The notes below the pieces were generated by a model, which made no database searches, was not told the DNA's origin, and saw only the letters and a program-made list of their open reading frames with translations. Of a DNA stretch of 64,000 bases, positions 1-12,590 are shown one piece after another. This DNA comes from Caprimulgus europaeus. Its lineage: Eukaryota; Chordata; Aves; Caprimulgiformes; Caprimulgidae. Every line of letters starts with the position of its first letter. Position 1 is the first letter of the stretch. A program made the translations under genes and the position numbers. The stretch covers positions 6,510,001 to 6,574,000 of the forward strand of contig OU015541.1 in the NCBI GenBank assembly GCA_907165065.1. Direction: 5' to 3'.

Positions 1-1058
1 GTGCCAAAGAGATCTTTGCTCACACCCACTGCTCAGCTTTCTACAGGGAATTCTCATAACAGAGCTTTTTGTTCAAGGGCTGAGCAGCTGATGGCACTGG
101 AAGCCTACATGATACCAAACTGATGCTGGCTTACTAACAACTGACTGACAGAAGAGGTCCAACATTTAAGTTCCTATAAATCATCCCCTGTAGATCAGCT
201 GCAAAAAGGAAGAACTGGGGAACTGCTATTGTTGGCAGTAATAAGCAATACTGTTGCCCTGGTGTAGACAACAGCTACATAGACATGGTGTAAATAGCTT
301 CATTTCACTAAAAATGTGTGTCATAGCAAAATTTACTGACAGCTTTTTACCTAGGTAAATTTAAAGTGCACAGTTTCATGCTAAAATATACCCCAAAGCA
401 ATCCTGTTAGTGCAATGCAGGCAAAGAAGGGCATATATCATGCTAGTAATAAGACAGCCCTTGGATACCTCCTCACACTTGCCATAGAAAAAAATAGTAA
501 AGGAGAAAGCAAATGTTTCCCCAAAGACTTCAGGATTTTTCTCTAATCAGTGAGGAGTTGTCAGGAAAGATTAGAAGAGCCCTTTCATTTCAGCTGAATT
601 CAGCAGCAAGCGTGACAATATGACAGCGGAGCAAAGGCCCCTGCTGCCCACGGGACAGGTACCGCTACCGAGCGCCTGGCACCGCCACATCCTGCTGCCG
701 ATCAGTTGCAAGGCACACTAATTAGGATAAAAATACTTTTGATTAATCCTCAGACTTGACAAGATTGTAAATTAGGATACAAGGCAGGCTCCTCTTACAA
801 CACTCATGGTAAGATGCACTCGCTTCAATCAGTGATTTTAACCACACCAACCGCTCCCCCCAAAAAAACCCCAAACCAAACCACCCCTACGTCTGCTGAT
901 GGTTTTCTCTTTTTTAATTGTAACTTGTGTTACTTTGCATTTCATTTTGAAAAGCTGCAAAACACTCCCAGGCCAGGACAACTTGTGCTTTAACCCAAAA
1001 CCACGAGCCGCTTCCCACCGAGCCATCCCGCCCCAGAGGCGGCCCCAGCCCAACCTAC
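1..1058 (-). other. Probable intron 1 of FAM210B (5' part)
   Basis: This stretch follows the donor at 1058-1057 on the minus strand. It is AT-rich up to about 600 and becomes GC-rich toward the exon. I see no exon with credible splice sites and no recognisable repeat. A near G-free A/C tract occupies 840-887. The intron assignment depends on the FAM210B call. Confidence 0.5.
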
Positions 1059-1600
1059 CTTGGCGGAGGTGCCGGCGGCGCATCGCAGCGTTACCAGGGG
1101 CAGCGGCGGGCTGAGGGCAGCCCGCGTGAGGCGGGGACCGCAGCCCAAGGCGCGGGGGGCGGTGGCGAGCGGGGGGGTGCGCGGGATGGCCGGCGGCCGC
1201 AGCGGGCCCAGGCGCACCAGGCGGTACATAGCAACGGCGCAGCCCCGGCTCTGCGCGCCGAGCGGGGCGGGCGATCAGACCTGACAAGCCGAGCACCCGC
1301 CCCGCCGGGCGGTTCCGGGAGGGAGGGAGGTGTGGCTGCTCGCTGAGGGGAGCGGGCGCCCGCCCTTTTGCTCTGAGGGAAAAAAGCCTCCGAGGGAGGT
1401 GTGTGGCCACTCGGGACGCTGTCAGAGTGTCCCCTGCCTGGGCTGGGCTGGCTGTGGGAGCGTGAGCACAGCAGCTCCTCGCTGTGACCTTCCAGGCAGC
1501 TCACCCCGCGGGGAGAGTTTCCTTTTGAGTCCCCTCGGCGGTGTTTGGGTCTGTAAGCGTGGAGGGGAGGTGATGCTTGTGGCTTTTCAAAGTGCTCCCG
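1000..1600 (-). promoter_or_regulatory. CpG-island promoter of the FAM210B-like gene
   Basis: Base composition changes abruptly: CpG dinucleotides are dense from about 1020 to 1330, then thin out to about 1600, in an otherwise AT-rich and CpG-poor window. Above the start codon there are GC boxes (GGGGCGGG at 1264-1271 and the complement-type CCCGCCCCGCC at 1296-1306). There is also an ETS core (TTCCGG on the plus strand, 1313-1318, which reads CCGGAA on the gene strand), about 85 bp above the ATG. No TATA box is obvious. This is the usual design of a housekeeping, dispersed-start promoter. Such islands often fire in both directions, but I see no convincing plus-strand gene. Confidence 0.78.
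1059..1229 (-). CDS. FAM210B: First coding exon of a probable FAM210B (partial; later exons lie left of the window)
   Basis: Seen: reading from the ATG at 1229 down to 1059 gives 57 codons that begin MYRLVRLGPL and end AAGTSAK. They stop at a near-consensus donor, CAAG|GTAGGT (intron GT at 1058-1057), in phase 0. An in-frame TGA at 1277-1275 precedes the ATG and no other in-frame ATG lies between. The -3 base is G. The peptide has eight Arg and one Lys, no Asp or Glu, and many Ala, Leu and Pro, which is typical of a mitochondrial targeting presequence. Known: FAM210B is a mitochondrial membrane protein with a DUF1279 domain, linked to mitochondrial metabolism and erythroid differentiation. 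In human it lies next to MC3R on the same strand. Inference: the name rests mainly on position and orientation relative to MC3R plus the presequence character, because first exons of this family diverge quickly. The DUF1279 exons would be off the left edge. Another nuclear-encoded mitochondrial protein cannot be excluded. Confidence 0.62.
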
Positions 1601-1711
1601 AAGTCTGTGCACACCTTAAAGTGGAGAGGAGAGGTGGTTCGAGTGTCCTCGCTGCTGCGGTTCTGGTGCGTGGGCTCACAGTGCAGCAGCTCATTTAATT
1701 CCTGACTTTAT

Positions 1712-1875
1712 CTTGAAGCGCTCTAGTGATTTGCCAAGATTTCCTGATATAGGGCAGAGTGCACAGAGCTTCTCCAGTCCCAAAGTGTTCATAGCACCTC
1801 CAAGGCCAGAAGAAACCTTCCAACAAACACTGCGAAAGTCTCACATTTATAGCCTTGTTCCTATGTTAAAACAAG
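1712..1875. repeat. Direct repeat, copy 1 (about 150-160 bp unit)
   Basis: This segment is clearly similar to 2325-2470. Both start CTTGAAG(C/T)GCTCTAGT and share, in order, a TTTGCCA block, CACAGAGCTT, TCCCAAAG, CATTCATAGCAC or a close variant, a CC..AGAAGAA block, TCTCACATTT and GCCTTGTT, ending in an A-rich stretch. Copy 1 has about 11 extra bases just before TCTCACATTT. I recognise no transposon family. The unit could be a local segmental duplication or two copies of an unnamed interspersed element. Confidence 0.8.
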
Positions 1876-2324
1876 TCCCGCTATTGTCAGCGAGCAGGAT
1901 TGACTAGTAATTTTAATTTTTCTAAAATTAACTCAAAATTTCCTATTGCTCTTTGATAATTAGAATATCAGTCTTCATAATACATCCATTTTTCAAACAA
2001 TACCTTAATAATTTGTCTTAAATAAATAAGATCTTTCTTTCTCCATCATTCATTTTCCCAGAAAACATCAGAATGATGTGTCATCTATACTAAATATAAG
2101 TAAATGGTAAAAAATGGACACTACAAAATGTTAAAATATTTACAGATCTCTGAAGCGTGTTCAGCAGTCCTGAAGCAAGGCCATGATGTGTTGAAATGTG
2201 AACCCCAAATCAAGCTGGCTTAGAGATCTATTATTTAAAAACAGACTTAGATTGACGATGCACTTGATCTGCTGCGTTTGTGTCCTGTCTGAACCACTGC
2301 TCCCTCTCTCAGCCTGTTCAAGCG

Positions 2325-2470
2325 CTTGAAGTGCTCTAGTAGTTTGCCAGGACTTCATGGTGCAAACACAGAGCTTTTCCTATCCCAAAGCATTCATAGC
2401 ACCCCCGAGACTAGAAGAAGCCTTTGTGAAATCTCACATTTGTGGCCTTGTTTCTGTATTAAAAATGCAA
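2325..2470. repeat. Direct repeat, copy 2
   Basis: This is the partner of 1712-1875, in the same orientation, with starts about 613 bp apart. By eye about three quarters of positions match, so the duplication is not recent. Neither copy keeps a frame homologous to the other over its full length because of the 11-base length difference, which argues against a duplicated coding exon. Confidence 0.8.
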
Positions 2471-5400
2471 CAGCAAAAGTAGGAATTAAAAATACCATTG
2501 AAGTAGAACATCACTGTGGGAGAATTGCAGATGTTGGGGAAGTAGGTGAATCCCAGTGCCCTGGGGAGCTCTATCTCAACAATCAGGGCTTTGGTTGATG
2601 GGAAAGATCTGTCCACATAGGATAATTTTCAGGGTCAGTGCATAACCGTGGTGATTTCCAGACTTTTTGTGGAGTTTCAACCATTCAGTGTTAAGGCTAC
2701 TGGACACAGTTTAATATCTGCAAGTTGACCACTACCCTGCACAATGCCAAGGCTTTTCATAACTGCAGTCGCTGTTTTTCTGAAGTGATGGCTCCTTGCC
2801 ATCACAGACAAGGCTGCTCGCTGTGAGGGAGGGGTAAATACTGTGTAACTGTGTTAATTTACTGAAACAACGCATCTGAATGCTAAGCTCTGACAATAAA
2901 ATACTCCTCTTTTCCTAATTACTAAGCCTTTCCTCTTCAAGCACGTTGTTGTTTTTACAGTAATGTAAGCATACAGGGCTGAGCACAATAGGAGAACTGT
3001 GTCAGATCAATAGGAGGTTTTCCCTCCGGAAGAGCTTGCAATTTAGAAGCACAAGCTGGAACTGCACAGGACAACGCTGAATGGTACAATGCTGAAACGG
3101 CATGGTGGGTGGCTCTTGTTAAGTGCAATGTACCACAGAACAGATGGGTGTCAAGGAGGATCTTGGAGGAAGAGAGAGGGAGAGCTTTGCATGCATTAAA
3201 ATAAAGTCTGTTCTGGGCATAACAAACAGCACTGCCAGTTCTCGGGTTTTACACTTCCTTTGGTGCTTGCTTCATAAATCTAGTCTCTCTCTGAATGCTT
3301 TATAGAAGAATAGTTTCTTGGAACACAATTTCAAGTATTTATTATGTTAACGTATTTAATATGCTTATTACTGTTCCAAAGCAATCTGCTAATGTGCTTT
3401 CTGTGACTATAGTACAGCACACCACTGGAGCAGACAGCCGTTGTTAGCATGGCAATGCTCTGCTCATAGCACACTACAATTTTGTCTTCTTTTTTTGTTT
3501 GTTTGGGTTTTTTTTTTCCTTTTTCTGAATTATAAAAAATCCCAGGAGTTAATTCTGGACTCACTCTGTAAAGGAGATGTCAGTCAAGTTCCACTGGCAT
3601 GGACCACCACTGGGCTTTGCACATATATGCTGGACACTTCCCTGTATTTTGTCTGGCAGACCCATTAGAGCTATTGTGTGGTAGAGAACACAGAGCTGCT
3701 CTCCTGTGGCATACACACTGCTGCTGGACATCTAGAAATCCTGGGCAAGTGCAGAAAAGAGCAGGAGGTCAGTAAGGAAGCATAAAAGCATTAAGGTTGG
3801 CAGCTTTATATGTACAGTCTGGCTGTGTGCTGTCACCAAAATCTCAGTGGGAGATTTCGCTTAGAAGCAGGAAGGAACAATACCATAAACATCAAATGAT
3901 ATGTGCTCATTGAAAACCAATTTTACAGCGCTGTAAGAACAGTGACAGAACTGAAATATGCTACAATATGCATTTTCTGTAACTAGAAATCCAAGTTGCA
4001 ATAATTACTGTACCCACTGCTAGTTCATTGAGATGTGTTACCATGTACCCATTCACAGTTTGGAAGTCAGGCTTTAGCATTTAACTCAAGTTCACCTTTT
4101 TTGGTATCCAGCAAAGTTTCCATTCTTCATGTCTGTGAAGAAGTTGCCATCTTGTACCCTTAGATATTTATTTTTCAGTGAAGTGCAAACAATTCATTCG
4201 GGTATATGGAGTTTGGCATTTGGATAAGATTTCAGTTGGCTATTTGATTGATCATTCAGTACAACCCACTCTGAGGAGAGATGTCTGCTCTAGACCTGTA
4301 CCTCTGGAAAACAGCTCCCAAACTTTTAGAACAGATGCAGTCAGCTGGCCCAGCAGAAATGCAGTGTCTTGCACTGAAGAATATAACAGAGAGGGATGCA
4401 TAGTGATGCTGGTTAATGATTTTCTTTTTTAATGTCCACTGCTATCAAAATGGGTAGAGTGATACTTTGTGAAGTGAAAAATTATGGGGCCATTTTTGGA
4501 AGCTGAATGTTTAGACTTCTTTGCCTCCTCAAGCTGTTTTACATCTCTTCTGATTCCCATGGACATTCTTACCTGCACAGACTCCTTTAGATTTATTTTT
4601 TTATTTGTTTCACTACTGTACTGGTCATAATTTAGCTCCATGAGAATTTAGGAAAAATTAGGCAACAGACATGTTTTGTGTTTGTTTTGTAAATGTTCAG
4701 CAATTTCAAATTGTTTTCTCAAATAAAAAAGCCAGTTGTCCTCTTCCCCTTCAGGCTTAAAAGCCATGTAAATAGTTGATAACATTCTGTTGTAGTGGCC
4801 CATGACTCAGATTCTCAAGTGCAGATTTGCCTGCCCTTTGCTCTTACCAATATTGCTGTAAAGCAAATTGTCAGCCTATTTAGACAAAACAAGTAACAGT
4901 CAAGGCCAGATTCCCTAATTTCTACCTCTCAGTGCATAATGCCATAATGAGATTCTGGCCAAACGACTCAGGGCAATGCAGTATTCAATCTGCAGTGTAC
5001 TCAGAAGAAGCTGATGTGGGTTACTAAACACAGCCACTAGCCCCTATTTGTATGAGGTTACTGGGAATTGTTCCCACATCTTTCAGCTGATTCTGGGACA
5101 CATCCTTTCAAAGGGAGTGACTGTGCTTTAATACATGCAAGTGAGTTTACCTTGCAGCTTTTGAATACACACCTGTAGTTCGTTGAAGAGGTTCTGATGC
5201 GACTGGCCACAAGGGTAAAAAAAAAACCTTCTGTGGACTTCCTTAAAAGCATGGTTAAAGGGGCCAAGGTGGTCCTTAGCTCTGTTTGCTTTACAGAGCC
5301 AGCACTCAGGAGCTGTGCAACAAGAGAGCCTTTTGCAGAAAGGTAGGTCCCTGTGCTTGTCCCTGATCTCTGCTCTTGTGTCTGAAGAATTGAATCAATA

Positions 5401-8400
5401 ATTTTCCTCAGACCAGAAGAGGAGCAGGTGCAGGAGGAGATCATGCCTACATTTGGTGTCTTCTTCTGCTCTTTTTTTTTTTTTCAGCCAGAATTTGAAA
5501 TACACACTAAATTGTAACTACTTTGAATGACCAAGCCTTAAATAATTAAAACTTGCATTATTTACTAGATGTGAGTAGCTTATAATATGAGCCCATAACT
5601 AGAGAACATTGTAGATTACAAACCATGGCTGTAGGCAGCCTTTTGATCTGCTGACCTTTCTAGCAGTCCCTAACAATGGGGAATATTATTTTAAAGCATC
5701 TAATCTATCACTTATAATAGTTTTATGTCATATTTTCATGTGAGATTTGGTCAAGTAGGACCATTAGAAATAGAGTCATAGATCTTACAAAATAAGGAGC
5801 ATTTTTTTGGTCTCTGGGCATGTGACCACCTTGCTACTAGCTGTATTAATGATGGCATGTTGCTGTACCTGATTTTGATCTTGTATTATGGTGATTAACT
5901 ATCGCTTGTTATGTGATCTCAGTAGGAGAAAAGAGCCTGTTCTTTGACTCTGGGCATGTAAGCCTGGGACTTGTGTTGCTCTTGTGACACTAGTTAGCTG
6001 GCACAAGCACCCATTCATCAAGTCAGCAAGTGTGAACGCAGATATTCTGTATGAGTGAAGTCTTTTAACATGTCTAGCAGCTGTTGCTTGAGAGCAGGCA
6101 TTGTAGGAATTTGTTTGGTACCAGAGTCCAAAGTAGAAAGACTTTCTCTGGCAAATTATCTGCAATCAAGAAGGCAGAATGGAGGGGTGTTGCTCATTCA
6201 CTGATAAATATTTCTCCCCTGCCAAGCACATGCTTTACAAAGTTCAGTCAATGGATGGCACTGCTGACTTTTCACAGCTGGGCTGGTTGGGGGAGCTGGC
6301 TTGTGCAATGTGTTTATGACTCATTTTTCTGTTTAGACCATGTCTGATAACTTGCTATTGCAAAGTGGTCACTTCAATAGTAGTCGTGTGGCCAACTGCC
6401 CTGGAACAAAGAGGGAGTAGATGTTGTGGGCCATTGAGGAGCTCTACTGGGGAGTCCCCAGCCAGCCCTCATTCATCACTCCATAGCTCTCTTTAGGAAA
6501 AAGGCTTGCTGTGCCTCATCCTGTGTGGGTACAGAAAACAGAGAGGGATTTTTTATTTTTTATTTTTTTTTTCCACTGAGAAGGGCTACAGCATGTTTTA
6601 CTTACAGGAGCTCAACCTGCTTGGGCTTTGAGATAACCAGACATGTTCTGTGCTGTGGTGAGCTAATGAGCTCTGCTGAGAAAAAGCTGTATTATTCCAG
6701 ACCTGATGCCACGCTGATGTGGTTATCTGACTTGTGATAAAACTTGGAGCTGCTGCCAAGTATGAGGATATCTGCTGGGAATATGGACAGATATCAAATA
6801 AATAGTTAAATATTTCTTTTTTTTTTTTACTGCTACAGAGTGTTCTTCACTTGTTCTTCAGATGTGCATCCAGTTGCCATAATATACTTTCAAGAACCAC
6901 TCTATAAAATCTGCTACAGTAGCAAGTCTGGAGGAAGGGGGGCTCAGAAGGTGTCCTCAGCACTAGGGAAAGAGGGAGGAAAGCCATTCTGCTATATTAC
7001 TTCTCATTATTCATTATTTCTTATTAATAATGAATAAGACATTCTTCACTATTTGTTATCCTATGGAATAGTACATAAGAATTCACTTATTATTCATGGA
7101 TTTAGCAAGTTTATTTGATTATAGACTACTTCTCACTTGAGCTTACTGAGGCAAATTCTTAATTATACTATTGTAAACCCAGATTTTGTAAAATGGGAGA
7201 TATGGAGATATTGTGAAGTGTCAGTTTTAATGGGTGCAACATGCACCACAGATAACCAAGAGATGATGGTTCGGGGGAAGCTGCTCTGCTGCCAAAGTGG
7301 AACTGAATTTTGCTGGCCTGAAAATTTCTCATCTTTGGGGTTACAAAACCTAATTTTGCCTATTATTAGAAGAGCCTTCAGCTGCCTGTGAGAGGACTGC
7401 AGGCAAAGGCATTGTACTGGAGAAAGAGATCTAGCCTTTTACATAATCTGCTAAAAACTACAGTAGGTTAAGCAGTTCTGGTTTGTACTGACTCATGAAA
7501 CAAAAAGACAACAGTATTTATCACTTGCTGGTAATGATGCATGTGAATTCAGCTTTTTGATGCAGCCTTTGGGGTTTGGAGTTGTTCCTGGATAATTCTT
7601 GAACACACAAACATTAGGCATGTGGTTGTAAGCAGTTTCCATGGGAATAGCATTAAAAGCTATTAAAGAATGAAAGAAAAATGAACACAACTTTTGTAGA
7701 TTTTTATGCCAAAAAGCTAGTGTGAAGCAGTTCACACACTGACACAATGGTGTGCAGAGATGTTGAATTCTGCTTTTCTTAGGGGTGAAGTATTTATAAG
7801 TACCTGTGGCAGGCAAACACTGTGCAGACAGAAGTTATATGAACAGTTGTAATTCTGCTCCATCTTCAGTTTATGTGCAGAGAACTGTATTAATGAACAC
7901 TGCAGTCTTTTCTAAGCCAGTATTTAATACTGGTATTTAATTCTCAGTCAACAGAAAGAGTTCAGGCTTAGTTCAGGTTATTTCCTTCTTTTTTGTTATC
8001 AAAATAAAGTCAGAAATTTAGAAGGAAAAGAAGACATAAACTCCTTGGTCTTTTTTGAAGTTGAGGAGGTGGCACAGGAGTAACAAACGAGGGCATTCAG
8101 CACTCACAAATTCCCTAGAATAATAAGCCAGCATGTAAACCAGCAGTGAACAAACAGGGGGGAAACCAGCCTGTGCAGTGCTTCTGAGTAACTCCTTTTA
8201 CAGTGGGTAACTGCAGGGTGCAAGGAAGGGAAAGAAGAGGATGGGAACAGAATCGATTTGAGAAGCAGAATCTCATTACAAGCTGCCCGGGAATAGTGGC
8301 TAACAGCAAATGTAAATGATTATTTCAACAAGAGCTGAAAAAATGCCTTTTCAGTGGGATTTTGAATTGGCTCACTATTGCTCCAGTGCAAGATCCTCAT

Positions 8401-11400
8401 CAGTGCTGCATATAATGAAACTAATATAAACTAAGAACGTTAATTACAAGCCAGGGCAGCCGTCTTTTACTAGTAGTGACAGTGTCATCCAGCTGTGATA
8501 CCTCAGTAGACTTTCTCACACGCCATTGGCAGACACTGATTTTTAGGTGTGGATAGGCCCCAGATCAATAACTTGCCTAATACATTTTCTGAGCTGCCTA
8601 CAAGCAACTTTACATGTGGGAGATTGGAAAGAAATATCCTTGAGTTTATGATACCCCATTCTCTTAAAGCTCTTTCCCTTGGAATAGGACTTTCTCCCAA
8701 GGCTTCAGGGGGTGCGGGACTGCCTCTGCAGAGGTGCAGCTTTGGCTGTGCCCAGCAAGCCAGGCAGCATCTCCTGTCTGCTCCTTTGAACTGCTCTGCC
8801 TTGAGCACCACTGTCAGGCTGGAACTGGGCCAGGGAAATTCACTCATTTCAGAAAGTTTCCCTTTTGTGGTGGAACAGAAATACAAATGTGACCTTTGAA
8901 GCACATGCTCACATTTGCCGCAGTGCAGGTTGCCAAACATGGCAATTAGGGCCTGACCTTGTGGCAAATTCAGCGTGTTCTGAGAGATGCTTAAAAAACC
9001 TTGGGATATTTCAGATCTTTATTTAGAGGAATGAGGAGATAATCAGTTCACAGGATGTACTTCAGTGGACAATACCAATCAAATTGAAATTCTAAGTTGT
9101 ATATTCATGCTCAGCAATAGATTTTTTTTTTTTTAAATGATGAAAAATGCTGTCTAGAAAAGTAGTTTCCAGCTAGGTAAACAACAGGAGCTCTTGCATA
9201 AACCACTGGAGCTTAAAAAATGCTTTAAAATAATTTCCTGAAATCTTCTAAATGGAACAGATTGAAGATAGAAATTGGAATAATTTCCTCCGGAACCTAC
9301 ATTACGCTTAACTTATTGTTACCAACATCTGAATTGCAGTTCTGAGGCAGGGACCATATGTGCCCACAAATTAGGACCTGTATTGTGTGCTTTTATTTTT
9401 GTAGTTAGAAATGCTCCAAATGAAGGAAGGAACCTTTGTTATTAGGAGATGTACTTAATGATAATTAAAAAAACCCCACCTTGTCCAACTTGTTATTTCC
9501 TGCTGTTGACTACTAGGTGCCAACTTTATATTTTCTTCTGGAGCCAGAGCATTTGTATATGAACACGGTACAAGCATGTCCAGCAGGAAAGGTACTCAAC
9601 TTTCCAGAAACTTATTGAAGATCATGGAATGCTGCCAAATATTTTCCTCTTCTAAACATACTGTTGTACTTTTAATAAATATTACAGAATTTGTAACATT
9701 GCCATACCCAAATCTACCTTAATATGAAAGGACCTGAGGGTTGCACATTTCCATGCTCAAAGGTTAAGATCCTTGGCAACTAAAAAATGAAACTAGATGA
9801 ATAGCCTGCAATTGGTTGTTTTGAGGGTTTTTCTGTGACTATGGGAAAAAATCTGTTGAACAGATTTGTCTTCTGATTTCAAAAGGATTCCAGTTTCTTC
9901 TTCACTTTCTTAAACCATAGTGAGAGACTACTGTGTGCTCTCAGGCAGATGTTTTATTGTACCTCAGGAGAACTGGGTAACTTTTTGCACGTTTCTTAAA
10001 GCACGTGATTCTATTTGTGAGCAAGTACCTTATAGCAGTAGTTGGGGCTCTGTGAAAAAAAAGAAACAATACTTGTCCACTGTTGCAAAATATTTTGAAC
10101 TTAGTTTCTTCCTCATTCGTATGGAATTTTTTTCTTATGTAGAAAAACAAGTTGTCTTTGTAATGTGTGCTCTGGGCTCTTTACAGTGCTGAGTTGCTTT
10201 CAACCTGCTGCTTTAGCATGGGGATGTGGGACAGTTTCTCGCTGGCCAGCTGCTTCAGAGAATTAGTTCAATATGCAGATCCTGAACTTTAATGAAAGAC
10301 TAATTATCTGGTAGTGGCTGCGCCTCAGAAGCCTGATGGTACCTTCAGGCTCTTGACTCAAGCCTCTGTGGAAGGCAGCTGCCACTTTCACGCTGTGTTT
10401 TATCTACTGAGGTCCTGGCTTAGTACACACACACTCTTATTACCACCAGGCCCAGAAGGTGAAGGAGAAAAACACGTTTCCTTTAAAATTCTCTTGGAGT
10501 TCAATGTGAACTTTAGGAGATGTAGCTGCTAATGACCTAGCAGTGATTCATCCATTATCAGATAATATGCCTTTAGCTGAAATTATTTAAATACAGTGAA
10601 CTGAAGACAAAAATCCAATCTCCTAGAACAGAGAACTTCACATAGAAATGAGCAAATTAATTTAATTGAACACTTTCAACCTTTAAAAACGTCTGGCTGT
10701 TTTGGACTGCTCGCTGAAAGCAAAACAGAAGGAAACCTGATTTACTGTGCTTAGGTGGGCTTTCCAGCTTCTTTGTTAATGGAGTGCGAAGTAGCATGCT
10801 GAGGCTGGTATATCTGGCTGTTAGTTTTAACCTAACTTTTCCTCTTTTTTCCCTTCAAAAATAATAATTATGGAATTTAACATTTCTTGGACTTTTTTAA
10901 TGTTTAAAATGAGCAGATGCTCATCTGACATGGCTTGACATCTGTTGGTTTTATATTTTGTTTCTGTTTCATCAGTTGTATCCTGATTTAAATGGTATGG
11001 ACCATCTTGTGATGTTTGATTTTTAGAATTTAGGTTTTCTAAAATCTCTTGGGTTTTAACATTCAATAAACCAGGAAGCAGAGAGAGCTATTAGCCTGAG
11101 TGCTGAGGGCAGCTAGCAAAATCTGGAAGCTAGGAAATAACTAGACTTTATATGGCTTTGGACCCTGACATTTATTTACAAGGATTTCTTACTAATAAGG
11201 TCTTTTTTTATTTCCCTTTTAGCTTTACATAGTAAAGTTTTATTTAATGGACTTTCCAGCTTTCCCGTCTTGTCAGCAATCAGACAAACAGCCACTCATT
11301 ATAGTGTAATAAGTAAGGCAAATAAGTGGTTTACATATTGATTTTCTGTACACTTAAAATATATTGAGGGAGGAAACAAGTTGAGTGTCTGATCCTGCAA

Positions 11401-12484
11401 CTCTCTTCACAGCAAAGCTCATATTAAGTTCTAGCTTTTCCATGAAGAAATCATGGTCTTACAGAGTACTAATAAATAAATCATCCTTGTCTTGGGGAGC
11501 TGACATTAATGGATGAGAAGGTTCATGTCTCACCTGATGTATCTGGATGAGAATGTAGCCTGAAGAGTGCTCTGAAAACTACTTCTACTTCCTAGCTTTA
11601 CATACTGCTGAAGGCAACTCTTATAATCTCAGTTATTTGTGTATTTATAAAGGAGTACATTGGTGAGAAACTTCATAAATTTTTGAAAGAACCAGTGATT
11701 ATTTTAATGTAATGCTTTTTTCCAGGAACTTGACATCTTCTTTACATATCTCAATCTGAAGTTAAATATTACTGACAGATTCTCACTTGTAGATAATTTG
11801 TTTCTTTGTCTATTGTGTTTGATTTTCACCTTGCACTGATGAAAACTTGCACTAGCTCTCTATGGGTAGCTACCCTGGCACCAAACTAACATAAACAGAC
11901 GATTCTTCTCACTTCACATGTTTGCTATTTGTTTAAATTTAGCAGTCATAAAAGAACACACAAGTGGGATGTAACTGTCAACTGATGACTCCCTGCCTCC
12001 TCTGCATCCATTTTTTGTAACCTTCTTCTGTTGTCTGTGCTGCCGGTACTTTTGTACCCTGTGATGACAAAACTGACCTCAGCAGGTTACCAGTTCTGGA
12101 AAAGTCCTTAAAAATCACTTGCATGACTGACTAGAGAGAAATTTATGCCAGCAACTCCTTGATTACCAGCTTGTCTGCACAGAACAACAGCTTCTTATTG
12201 CTGGGGGACACTGAGGTGTGGTGCCCTGGACATGGCAGGGAAGAATCAGAAGGGGTTTTGAAGAGGGACCCTTCCCATGAAGAGAGACTAATCCATGGCC
12301 ATGGAGAGAGAAGGCAGGAAGGAATTTCACTAAACTTGATGTGATGACTCTTTCTATCAATCAAGGGGTGAAGTTACCCTAAGAGTTAAGGAGGAAAGAA
12401 GAAAGAAGTAATCTCTGGTCTACTTCCACCCACCCTGACCCCACCATCAGGGATCATTTTTTTTGTACTTTCCTTTATAGAAAG
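2471..12484. other. Gene-free AT-rich stretch between FAM210B and MC3R (left part)
   Basis: I see no gene here. Short open frames occur on both strands at the density expected by chance, without splice context or recognisable protein motifs. Minor features are a G/T-only tract at 3488-3520, homopolymer T runs near 5470, 6550, 6815 and 9121, and a perfect 12-bp inverted repeat at 7007-7037. Confidence 0.6.
7007..7037. repeat. Perfect 12-bp inverted repeat (hairpin)
   Basis: The arms TTATTCATTATT (7007-7018) and AATAATGAATAA (7026-7037) are exact reverse complements around a 7-base spacer. They consist mostly of A and T. A related TTATTATTCAT block occurs again at about 7087-7097. There is no T-run or gene context that would make it a terminator. 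It is probably chance in AT-rich DNA or a small cruciform-forming site. Confidence 0.7.
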
Positions 12485-12590
12485 TGAAAAAAGAAACAAA
12501 AACAAACAAACAAACAAAAACCCCCAACAACCCACAACAAAGCAACATACAAAACCTCTCAACTAACCCCCTCTACTAAAACACCTACTT
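12485..12590. repeat. G-poor A/C tract, partly (CAAA)n
   Basis: There are several CAAA repeats near 12500-12520, then CCCCCAACAACCCACAACAA-type sequence and an A/C/T stretch to 12590. Guanine is nearly absent from the plus strand for about 100 bases. This is low-complexity sequence of the same flavour as the tracts at 840, 19230, 20492, 25709 and 61401. Confidence 0.75.

Noticed and set aside
1091..1612. Other long open frames across the CpG island (838-1410, 1091-1612, 1330-1698)
   Set aside because: GC-rich DNA lacks stop codons. These frames are shadows of the exon and promoter. Only the frame at 1229-1059 ends at a good donor with a presequence-like peptide.
5468..5486. T-rich run ending in CAG (splice-acceptor look-alike)
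   Set aside because: There is no exon with coding character or donor after it. Such runs recur at random in this AT-rich window.
8503..8967. Minus-strand open frame of 154 codons
   Set aside because: It begins at TTG. The plus strand is also open over much of the same span (8549-8899), which suggests chance lack of stops. No domain was recognised.
10827..11066. Minus-strand Lys/Asn/Glu/Gln-rich open frame
   Set aside because: The composition follows from an A-rich strand. There are no good splice sites and no recognised protein.
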